Shown here: positions 1 to 5,135 of the stretch, in pieces
Numbering within the stretch: the stretch's first letter is position 1
Layout: each line of letters begins with the position of its first letter
Assembly: GCA_031254715.1 (NCBI GenBank)
Contig: JAIRTY010000323.1
Span: 1 to 5,135, forward strand
Length of the DNA: 5,135 bases
Direction of reading: 5' to 3'
DNA from: Nocardiopsaceae bacterium
GTDB lineage: Bacteria; Actinomycetota; Actinomycetes; Streptosporangiales; Streptosporangiaceae
Notes under the pieces: model-generated
What the model was told of the DNA's origin: nothing
Seen by the model: the letters and a program-made list of their open reading frames with translations, nothing else
Databases searched by the model: none
Translations under genes and position numbers: made by a program

Positions 1-2
1 CG

Positions 3-980
3 GGCGCGGCGGCCGGGCCCGCGGCCAGCCTGGCCGTGGCGGCGGTGAGCGCCGGGGCAGCGCTCGGTCTGTCCGCGCTCGGTGCCGGCGTCCTGCCGGT
101 CCTCATGTTCACCGCCCTGGCGTGGGCCAACGGCCTGCTCGCCGCGGCCACCGCGCTGCCGGGGGCGGGCCTGGACGGCGGCCGCGTCGCCCAGGCGATC
201 GCGTGGGCACGAACCGGCGACCGTGCCCGCGCAACCCTCACGTCTGCCAGGATCGGGCAGGTTACCGGGGCACTGCTCATCGCTGGCGGCGTGGCTTCGC
301 TCGCGCTGGGATACCTGGCTGGTATCCCGGCCGGGCTGATCGGGCTGATGATGGCCGGCGCCTCGCGTGGGCAGGCGCGCGAGGTACTGGCCATCACGGC
401 ACTGGCAGACCTGCGGGTGAGCGACATCCTGCCGGCCACGGCGCCGGCGGGCGCCGCGCCGACGGGCGCGGCGGCCGGTAGCGGCTCGACCGGAGGCACG
501 GCCGAGGGGCCGGCTGCCGGGCCGGGCGAGGCACCGGACGGAAGCACGGCCGGGGCGGTTCCCGGCTGGCAGACGGTGCAGGCGTTCCTCGACCAGGCCG
601 GCCTGGCCGCCGGGAGCGGGCTGATGTCCGGTCCTGGCACGGGGCAGGCGGCCTTCCCGGTGCGCGACTTCGACGGGCACCCGGCCGGGCTGCTGACGCT
701 CAGCCAGCTCGCGCTGGTGCCGGCCGCGCAGCGGGACACGGTCCGGCTCAGCGACGCGGCGACCCCGCTTGCCGACGTGGTGACCACCACCCCGGACGAG
801 CCGCTGAGCCAGCTGCTGGCGCGGATCACGGTCCGCCCGCGCACCCCGGCCGCGCTCCACACCTCCGGTTACGCGCTGGTGATCGGCGCGGACGGGGGCC
901 CGGCAGGGGTGCTCGGCCCGGCTGACTTCAGCCGCGCCAGTCAGCTTGCCGTCCTGCAGGGGAGGCGGCCAGGGCCCTGA
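3..980 (+). CDS. Site-2 protease family (M50) zinc metalloprotease with C-terminal CBS domains, 5'-truncated by window edge
   Basis: This is the C-terminal 325 residues of an intramembrane metalloprotease; the frame stays open to the left edge, so the N-terminal helices and the expected HExxH zinc site lie outside the window. A GTG at 36 is not taken as the start because coding sequence continues upstream of it. Visible are a hydrophobic segment (nt 45-150), then the second family motif LPGAGLDGGR (nt 156-185), whose Asp (codon 174-176) is the expected third zinc ligand, then the family-typical 'RTGDRARAT...ARIGQ' stretch and another membrane hairpin (nt 260-360). After 'LADLRVSDIL' comes an Ala/Gly/Pro-rich linker (about nt 435-557) and a CBS-pair region: a degenerate first CBS (WQTVQAFLDQ...AAFPVRDFDGHPAGLLTL) and a clearer second (TPDEPLSQLLARI...YALVIGADGGPAGVLGPADFSRA, about nt 792-935). 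Family knowledge: S2P enzymes cut membrane-spanning substrates, often anti-sigma factors; CBS pairs usually bind adenine nucleotides. The substrate is unknown. The usual Asn before the LPG motif is Thr here. terC follows after 20 bases. Confidence 0.88.
   Translation, partial: GAAAGPAASLAVAAVSAGAALGLSALGAGVLPVLMFTALAWANGLLAAATALPGAGLDGGRVAQAIAWARTGDRARATLTSARIGQVTGALLIAGGVASLALGYLAGIPAGLIGLMMAGASRGQAREVLAITALADLRVSDILPATAPAGAAPTGAAAGSGSTGGTAEGPAAGPGEAPDGSTAGAVPGWQTVQAFLDQAGLAAGSGLMSGPGTGQAAFPVRDFDGHPAGLLTLSQLALVPAAQRDTVRLSDAATPLADVVTTTPDEPLSQLLARITVRPRTPAALHTSGYALVIGADGGPAGVLGPADFSRASQLAVLQGRRPGP
435..557 (+). other. Ala/Gly/Pro-rich low-complexity insertion within the CBS region of the M50 protease
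   Basis: About 41 codons, made mainly of Ala, Gly, Pro, Thr and Ser, separate 'LADLRVSDIL' from 'VPGWQTVQAFLD'. In relatives as I remember them, these two blocks are nearly contiguous (of the form VxDVMTPDPVTVPGWxTVDxFLD), so this looks like an in-frame expansion inside the first CBS motif. The DNA is rich in short GGC/GCC/GCG reiterations, but no exact tandem unit is obvious. The segment is probably disordered and cytoplasmic. Confidence 0.55.
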
Positions 981-1000
981 CCGGCCAGGCTTCGCAGACC

Positions 1001-2038
1001 GTGCACTACCTGCCTATCCCCGCGTGGGCATGGGCCGCGACGATCGCGGCCCTTGCCGCTTTCATCGTGGCTGACCTGACCGGGCTCGGCCGCCGGGGAA
1101 AGCCGGTGCGGCTGGCCGGCGCGGCGGTGTGGGCGGCGGGCGCGGTCGCGCTCGCGCTCGGGTTCGGGGCACTGCTAGCGGTCACCACGAGCGGCGCCGC
1201 CGCCCGCCAGTTCTACGCCGGCTGGCTCACCGAATACAGCCTGTCGCTGGACAACCTGTTCGTGTTCGTGCTGCTCATCGGCCGCTCCACGGTGTCGCAA
1301 CGGCTGCACGGCCGGGTGCTGATGCTCGGCATCCTGCTGGCGCTGGTGCTGCGCGGGATCCTCATCGGTGCCAGCGCCGCCGCCCTGCACCGGTTCGAGT
1401 GGGTGCAGTACCTGTTCGGGGTGGTGCTGCTGGCCGCCGCGGTCCGGACGGCGCTGAACCGGGACGGCCCGCCGCTGCCGGGCGGCGGAGCCTCGCTGGG
1501 GAGGCCCCGGACCGGCCGCCTGGCGCACTTCAGCCCGCTCATCGCCCTGATCATCATGATCGGTGCGACTGACGTGCTGTTCGCCATCGACTCCATCCCG
1601 GCCGTCTTCGGGCTGACCCGGGACCCGTTCCTGGTCTTTTCCGCGAACATGTTCGCCCTGCTCGGGCTGCGTCACCTCTATGTGCTGATCGGCGGGCTGC
1701 TGGGGAAGCTCGCGCACCTGTCAGCCGGGCTGTCGGTGGTCCTCGGGTTCATCGGGCTCAAGATCATCGGGGAGGCGCTGCGCGATTCGGGGATCCGGCA
1801 GCTCGGGCCGGTGCCGGTGCCCGGCATCAGTGCCGAGGTGTCACTTGCCGTCATCGGCGCGGTGATCGGGACAACCATCCTCACCAGCCTGATCGCCAGC
1901 AGGCGTGCCCAGCCAGCGCCGCCGGGCAGCCTCCCGCTGGCGGTGCCGGCCGCTCCCCGGCCCGGCGAATCCGCACCCGGCGAGCCCGCGGCGCCCACCG
2001 AGCCCGCGGCGCCCTCCCAGCCCGCCCCCGACCGGTAA
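1001..2038 (+). CDS. TerC family integral membrane protein (tellurium-resistance/Alx-type, probable metal ion exporter)
   Basis: A complete 345-residue protein of the TerC/Alx family. The family has been linked to tellurite resistance and, for Alx/MeeF-type members, to manganese export; the substrate here is inferred. Both family signature blocks are intact: E78-Y-S-L-S-L-D84-N85-LFVF, and T190-D191-VLFAID197-SIPAVFG followed by N216 and 'FALLGLRHLY', then 'FIGLKIIGEAL' (250-260). The acidic residues within membrane helices (E78, D84, D191, D197) are the expected metal-coordinating set. About eight or nine hydrophobic segments are visible between residues 10 and 299. The tail from about residue 303 to 345 is Pro/Ala-rich and ends in an EPAAP duplication; it is probably cytoplasmic or disordered and not part of the core. 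The GTG start places the first helix a few residues in, as is normal for the family, but no Shine-Dalgarno sequence lies directly upstream. The gene starts 20 bases after the M50 protease gene and probably shares its transcript. A symbol is withheld because the family holds several paralogues. Confidence 0.93.
   Translation: MHYLPIPAWAWAATIAALAAFIVADLTGLGRRGKPVRLAGAAVWAAGAVALALGFGALLAVTTSGAAARQFYAGWLTEYSLSLDNLFVFVLLIGRSTVSQRLHGRVLMLGILLALVLRGILIGASAAALHRFEWVQYLFGVVLLAAAVRTALNRDGPPLPGGGASLGRPRTGRLAHFSPLIALIIMIGATDVLFAIDSIPAVFGLTRDPFLVFSANMFALLGLRHLYVLIGGLLGKLAHLSAGLSVVLGFIGLKIIGEALRDSGIRQLGPVPVPGISAEVSLAVIGAVIGTTILTSLIASRRAQPAPPGSLPLAVPAAPRPGESAPGEPAAPTEPAAPSQPAPDR
1981..2014 (+). repeat. Short in-frame tandem duplication in the terC 3' end (EPAAP repeat)
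   Basis: A 16-base sequence at 1981-1996 recurs exactly at 1999-2014, an 18-base period. It encodes EPAAPT (residues 328-333) and EPAAPS (334-339), followed by a decayed third unit QPAPDR at the C-terminus. It probably arose by slippage or unequal exchange in a low-complexity tail outside the membrane core. Confidence 0.85.
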
Positions 2039-2068
2039 GCGGCCCCGGGCACCAGCACGGACGGCCCC

Positions 2069-2083
2069 GCGCCCCCCGGGCGC
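2069..2083. terminator. GC hairpin between convergent terC and proS, candidate bidirectional terminator
   Basis: GCGCCC (2069-2074) pairs perfectly with GGGCGC (2078-2083) around a CCC loop. The hairpin sits in the 45-base gap between the stop codons of the two convergent genes and directly abuts the proS stop. It has no U-tract on either strand, so it would be of the U-less type often proposed for actinobacteria. In DNA this GC-rich a 6-bp stem can occur by chance, and position is the main support. Confidence 0.35.
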
Positions 2084-3787
2084 TCAGGCGGCGGCGATGG
2101 CGTCGCGGAGACGGGGCACGGCGTCGGAGACCGGGACCCGGGTCGTCTCCCCGGTCTCCCGCCTGGTGATCTCCACCATGCCGTCGGCGAGCCCGCGCTT
2201 GCCCACGGTCACCCGGAACGGGATGCCGGTGAGCTCGGCGTCCCGGAACTTGACCCCGGCCCGCTCGGCCCGGTCATCGATGATGACCTCCACCCCGGCG
2301 GCCGTGAGCTGCTCGTACAGCGACTCCCCGACCTTGGCTGACTCCGGGTCCTCGGGCTGGGCGACCGTCACCACGACGGAGAACGGCGCCACCGCCAGCG
2401 GCCACGAGATGCCACGGTCGTCGTGGTGGCACTCGACGATCGCGGCCATGGCCCGCTCCACCCCGATCCCGTAGCTGCCCATGATCGGGTGCACCCGCTT
2501 CCCGGCGGCGTCCAGCACGGTGATGTCGAACACCTCGGTGTATTTGTAGCCGAGCTTGAAGATGTGACCGACCTCGATCGCGGCCAGCAGCTCCAGCGGC
2601 TGACCGCACCGGAGGCACGGCTCCCCGGCCGCCACCTCGCGCAGGTCGGCCCAGGTGCCGACGCTGATGTCGCGTGCCACGTCCACGCCGCGCAGGTGGA
2701 ACTCGTCGGCGTTGGCGCCGGTCACCATGTCCCGCCGGTCCCGCAGCGCCTCGTCGGCGATCACCGGCAGGCCGGTCACCCCGGCCGCGCCCAGGCTCCC
2801 CGGCAGCGCGCCCAGCGCCGCCCCGATCTCGTCGGGCTGCGCCGGGCGCAGCAGCGCCGCCCCGCTGGCGTCGGACAGCTTCTGCTCGTTGAGCGCGTGG
2901 TCGCCGCGCAGCAGCACCAGCGTGAGCTGGCCGTCGAGCAGGTACACGAGGGTCTTGATCTGCCGCTCGGCGGGCGCGTCGTGGCCGGAGGCCAGGTCGT
3001 CGATGGTCCGCACGCCGGGGGTGGCGAACCGCTCCGGCGCTGGCAGGCCCGGCCCGTCGGTCACCGGATCCAGCCGCGACGTCGCCTTCTCCACGTTCGC
3101 GGCGTACCGGCAGTTCTGGCAGTGGGCGACCAGATCCTCGCCGGCTTGCGCCGGGCTCATGAACTCGGTCGAGTCCTGGCCGCCCATGGCGCCGCTGGAG
3201 GCCGCCACCGGGATCGCCGGGATGCCGAGCCGTTCGAAGATCCGCTCGTACGCCCGGCGGTGGCGGTCGAAGGCTGCATCGAGCCCGGCCGGGTCGAGGT
3301 CGAACGAGTAGGAGTCCTTCATCGTGAACTCCCGCACCCGCAGCAGCCCGGCCCGCGGCCGGGCCTCGTCCCGGAACTTGGTCTGGAACTGGTACCACGC
3401 CTGCGGAAGCTGCCGGTGCGAGTTCAGTTCCTGCGCCAGCAGCGCGAAGATCTCCTCGTGGGTGGCGGCCAGCACGCTCACGGCGCCCTTGTGGTCGGTC
3501 AGCCGGAACATGACGTCTTCCCAGGACGTCCAGCGGCCGCTGCGCTGCCACACCTCCGCCGGGTGCATGGTCGGGAGCAGCACTTCCTGCCCGCCGATCC
3601 GGTTCATCTCCTGCCGGATGACCTCCATGACGTTGGCCCGCACCCGGACCGCGAGCGGCAGCAGCGAATAGTGCCCCGCCATCGCCTGCCGGATGTACCC
3701 GGCGCGCAGCAGCAGCCGGTGACTGGGCGCCCCGGCGTCGGCCGGGTCCTCCCGCAGGGTCGGGATGTGCATCTGTGACCAGCGCAT
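2084..3787 (-). CDS. proS: Prolyl-tRNA synthetase, bacterial type with editing insertion domain
   Basis: A complete class II aminoacyl-tRNA synthetase that charges tRNA-Pro with proline in the cytosol. Counted from the chosen start, the protein has 567 residues, close to the ~572 of E. coli ProRS. The catalytic domain carries the proline-pocket THEE (109-112), motif 2 around 'FRDEARPRAGLLRVREFTMKD' (138-158) and motif 3 'GSYGIGVERAMAAIVE' (437-452). Between motifs 2 and 3 lies a YbaK-like editing domain (about 230-385) with a conserved Lys (278, in QIKTLVYLL) and the 'GANADEFH' loop (His364), which in the family hydrolyses Ala-tRNA-Pro. The C-terminus is the anticodon-binding fold (about 470-565). 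Two CxxC pairs, 223/226 and 391/394, flank the editing domain and may bind zinc. I chose the ATG at 3787: homologues start MRW/MRxS..., it is preceded by AGAGAG with a 9-base spacer, and it puts THEE at the E. coli position. An ATG at 3805 would add six residues (MREPAS) but lacks a ribosome binding site. An MFS gene lies upstream on the same strand. Confidence 0.97.
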   Translation of the reverse strand: MRWSQMHIPTLREDPADAGAPSHRLLLRAGYIRQAMAGHYSLLPLAVRVRANVMEVIRQEMNRIGGQEVLLPTMHPAEVWQRSGRWTSWEDVMFRLTDHKGAVSVLAATHEEIFALLAQELNSHRQLPQAWYQFQTKFRDEARPRAGLLRVREFTMKDSYSFDLDPAGLDAAFDRHRRAYERIFERLGIPAIPVAASSGAMGGQDSTEFMSPAQAGEDLVAHCQNCRYAANVEKATSRLDPVTDGPGLPAPERFATPGVRTIDDLASGHDAPAERQIKTLVYLLDGQLTLVLLRGDHALNEQKLSDASGAALLRPAQPDEIGAALGALPGSLGAAGVTGLPVIADEALRDRRDMVTGANADEFHLRGVDVARDISVGTWADLREVAAGEPCLRCGQPLELLAAIEVGHIFKLGYKYTEVFDITVLDAAGKRVHPIMGSYGIGVERAMAAIVECHHDDRGISWPLAVAPFSVVVTVAQPEDPESAKVGESLYEQLTAAGVEVIIDDRAERAGVKFRDAELTGIPFRVTVGKRGLADGMVEITRRETGETTRVPVSDAVPRLRDAIAAA

Positions 3788-3796
3788 GGATGCGGG

Positions 3797-3802
3797 CTCT
3801 CT
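3797..3802 (-). promoter_or_regulatory. Shine-Dalgarno-like site that decides the proS start
   Basis: AGAGAG on the minus strand is followed by a 9-base spacer and the ATG at 3787. The upstream in-frame ATG at 3805 is itself part of this purine run and has only GC-rich, pyrimidine-containing sequence before it. The site therefore favours initiation at 3787. Confidence 0.5.
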
Positions 3803-3844
3803 CATCGCGAACGTGCCGGGCGCGCGGGGGCGCGGCCCCGTAAC

Positions 3845-3850
3845 ACCCTA
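3845..3850 (-). promoter_or_regulatory. Possible -10 box of the proS promoter
   Basis: TAGGGT on the minus strand fits the TAnnnT -10 pattern of actinobacterial housekeeping sigma factors, within CACTAGGGTGTTACG. It lies about 58 bases upstream of the preferred proS start, in the 106-base gap after the MFS gene. No convincing -35 box is present 16-19 bases further upstream. Transcription would start near 3838, giving a leader of about 50 bases that opens with a small GC hairpin (stem 3827-3831/3835-3839). Confidence 0.35.
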
Positions 3851-3893
3851 GTGGCCGGCATCATCCCGCCGCGCCCAGCCAATTTCCGAACGG

Positions 3894-5135
3894 TCAGGTG
3901 CCTGGCCCGGGTGGCGGCCCTTGCCCGGGCCGCGGCGCTGGCGGCAGGGACGTCCCGGCCACGGCGGGCAGGGCAGGATGCCCGCGGTCCGGGCTGCCCG
4001 GCTCCAGCGGCGGCGCCCCCACCGGGCAGGCCGTACGGCACTCAGGCTCGGGCGCGGGCGGCTGCCCGGCCGCGGGCTCCAGCACCGAGTTGTCGATGGT
4101 CAGCGCCGACAGCAGCGCCGCGACGGCCAGCAGGCAGGCGCACAGCACCATCGCGGCCTTGAACCCGCTGTAGAGACGGGCCGGGTCGTGATAGCCGGTG
4201 CTGCTCAGCCCCACCGCGAGCGGCAGCCCCGCGACCGCGATCAGGCCCGCGGCCCTGGCCACCGCGTTGTTGACGCCGCTGGCCACGCCGGCGTGCCGGA
4301 CCTCGGCGCTGGCCAGGACGGTGGCGGTGAGCGGCGCGACCGTGGCGGACAGGCCGAGCCCGAACAGCACCACCCCCGGCAGCACGTCCGGCAGGTACGA
4401 GGCATCGGGCCCGGCCCTCGTGAGCAGCAGCAGGCCGGCCCCGGCGACCAGCGGGCCGATGGTCATCAGCCAGCGCGGCCCGAACCGCTGCGCCAGCGTC
4501 CCGGCCCGGGCGGACAGCAGCAGCATCAGCGCGGTGGATGGCAGCAGCGAGATCCCCGCGGCCAGCGGCGAGAACCCCGACACCACCTGGAGATCCAGCA
4601 CCAGCAGGAAGAGCATGCCGCTGAGCGCGCCGTAGACCAGGAACGTCGCCACGTTGACCGCGGTGAACTGGCGGGAGGCGAACACGTCCAGCGGCACCAT
4701 CGGCGGCACCGGGTCCGGCCGGCGGCTGCGCCGCCGCTCCACCACCACGAACGCCGCCCCGGCCAGCGCCCCGGCACCCCCGGTCAGCGCCGCCCTGGGC
4801 AGCGGGTGCGCGGGCGCCTCGATCAGCGCGTCGGTGATCCCGGCCAGGGCCAGCGCCGCCAGCACGGCGCCGGCCACGTCGAACTTGCCGCGGGCGCCGG
4901 GGTCGCTGCTCTCAGGCACGTGCCGCACCGAGACCGCGATCACCAGCGCCGCCAGCGGCAGGTTGAGCAGGAAGATCCAGCGCCACCCGGCGGCGCCGAC
5001 GATCCAGCCGCCCAGGAACGGCCCGACCGCGGTCGCGACCCCGCCGAGCCCCGACCAGGCGCCGATCGCCCGCGGCCGGTCGTCGGCGCGGTAGGTCGCC
5101 TGCATGATCGCCAGCGAGCCGGGGGTGAGCAGCGC
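3894..5135 (-). CDS. MFS transporter, DHA2 (EmrB/QacA, 14-helix) family drug-exporter type, 5'-truncated by window edge
   Basis: A proton-driven export pump of the cytoplasmic membrane; the substrate cannot be read from sequence. The 413 visible residues run to the stop, and the frame stays open past the right edge ('ALLTPGSLAI' precedes the first visible Met at 5105), so roughly the first 100 residues and first helices are missing. The DHA2 hallmark is clear: 'ARAIGAWSGLGGVATAVGPFLGGWIV' (motif C) followed by 'WRWIFLLNLP' (fragment residues about 22-60), then 'KFDVAGAVLAALALAGITDALIEA'. About ten hydrophobic segments, corresponding to helices 5-14, follow, separated by an Arg-rich loop (VVERRRSRRPDP, about 131-142), and include the 'GFSPLAAGISLLP' segment (about 187-199). 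The last helix ends near residue 347 and a 66-residue Pro/Gly-rich tail follows. No adjacent regulator gene is in view. proS lies 106 bases downstream on the same strand and probably has its own promoter. Confidence 0.93.
   Translation of the reverse strand, partial: ALLTPGSLAIMQATYRADDRPRAIGAWSGLGGVATAVGPFLGGWIVGAAGWRWIFLLNLPLAALVIAVSVRHVPESSDPGARGKFDVAGAVLAALALAGITDALIEAPAHPLPRAALTGGAGALAGAAFVVVERRRSRRPDPVPPMVPLDVFASRQFTAVNVATFLVYGALSGMLFLLVLDLQVVSGFSPLAAGISLLPSTALMLLLSARAGTLAQRFGPRWLMTIGPLVAGAGLLLLTRAGPDASYLPDVLPGVVLFGLGLSATVAPLTATVLASAEVRHAGVASGVNNAVARAAGLIAVAGLPLAVGLSSTGYHDPARLYSGFKAAMVLCACLLAVAALLSALTIDNSVLEPAAGQPPAPEPECRTACPVGAPPLEPGSPDRGHPALPAVAGTSLPPAPRPGQGPPPGPGT
3904..3931 (-). terminator. 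Perfect 8-bp GC hairpin at the 3' end of the MFS gene, candidate terminator
   Basis: GGCCCGGG (3904-3911) is perfectly complementary to CCCGGGCC (3924-3931) across a 12-base loop. It covers the last codons of the MFS gene and ends about 7 bases before the stop codon on the minus strand. There is no U-tract after it. It could end or attenuate transcription, or protect the MFS message end, before the proS promoter region. Chance pairing in GC-rich DNA remains possible. Confidence 0.3.

Noticed and set aside
36..38. GTG at 36 as the true start of the protease gene.
   Set aside because: The frame is open to the window edge, the upstream residues are hydrophobic like the membrane segment that follows, and the family needs an HExxH-containing N-terminal part.
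1175..1717. Minus-strand open frames opposite terC.
   Set aside because: Composition is low-complexity (Gln/Arg/Glu/His), no domain is seen, and the sense frame has all TerC signatures.
2043..2081. Repeated CCCCGGGC (2043-2050 and 2074-2081) as a possible regulatory site.
   Set aside because: It is an eight-base GC-only repeat in a very GC-rich gap between gene ends; chance is sufficient, and one copy is already part of the hairpin.
2274..3551. A second long open frame on the - strand inside proS (about 425 codons).
   Set aside because: It is an out-of-frame shadow of proS: Arg/Ala/Gly-dominated, no motif, no ribosome binding site.
2423..3778. Long open frame (about 450 codons) on the + strand opposite proS.
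   Set aside because: It is antisense to a clearly conserved gene, its translation is rich in Arg, Gly, Val and Gln without any recognisable domain, and long antisense frames are expected in DNA with GC-biased third codon positions.
3802..4041. Small minus-strand frame (79 codons) spanning the proS-MFS gap.
   Set aside because: It overlaps the end of the MFS frame and the proS leader, is Ala/Arg/Gly-rich, and has no homology-like features.
5103..5105. ATG at 5105 (minus strand) as the start of the MFS gene.
   Set aside because: The in-frame upstream residues ALLTPGSLAI match the usual DHA2 sequence before this point, so the gene continues beyond the window.

Overview
The window comes from a very high-GC bacterium, almost certainly an actinobacterium. 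Codon third positions are nearly all G or C. Two genes begin or may begin at GTG, and the prolyl-tRNA synthetase and TerC proteins have actinobacterial-style sequences (the ProRS N-terminus reads MRWSQ...LREDPADA, and the TerC core reads GATDVLFAIDSIPAVFG). I cannot name a genus from the sequence alone.

Layout: four protein genes fill nearly the whole window. On the + strand, the 3' part of a site-2-protease-like (M50) membrane metalloprotease gene with C-terminal CBS domains runs off the left edge. Twenty bases after it comes a complete TerC-family membrane protein gene, and the two are probably co-transcribed. On the - strand, a DHA2-type (EmrB/QacA) 14-helix MFS transporter gene runs in from the right edge. 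About 106 bases downstream of it lies a complete bacterial-type prolyl-tRNA synthetase gene (proS). terC and proS converge on a 45-base gap that holds a 6-bp GC hairpin. No tRNA, rRNA, CRISPR array, insertion sequence or phage gene is visible, and no gene-free stretch exceeds about 110 bases.

How the genes relate: proS is an essential housekeeping gene and probably has its own promoter, since a TAGGGT -10-like box and a Shine-Dalgarno-like sequence precede it. The M50 protease and TerC are both integral membrane proteins with possible roles in envelope homeostasis and metal handling, but their link rests only on adjacency. The MFS pump is an independent exporter with no regulator in view. The region looks like ordinary chromosome. 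The points worth a second look are an Ala/Gly/Pro-rich insertion in the CBS region of the protease, a changed residue in its second active-site motif, start-site questions for terC and proS, a split Cys4 motif in ProRS, and low-complexity C-terminal tails on both transporter-like proteins.
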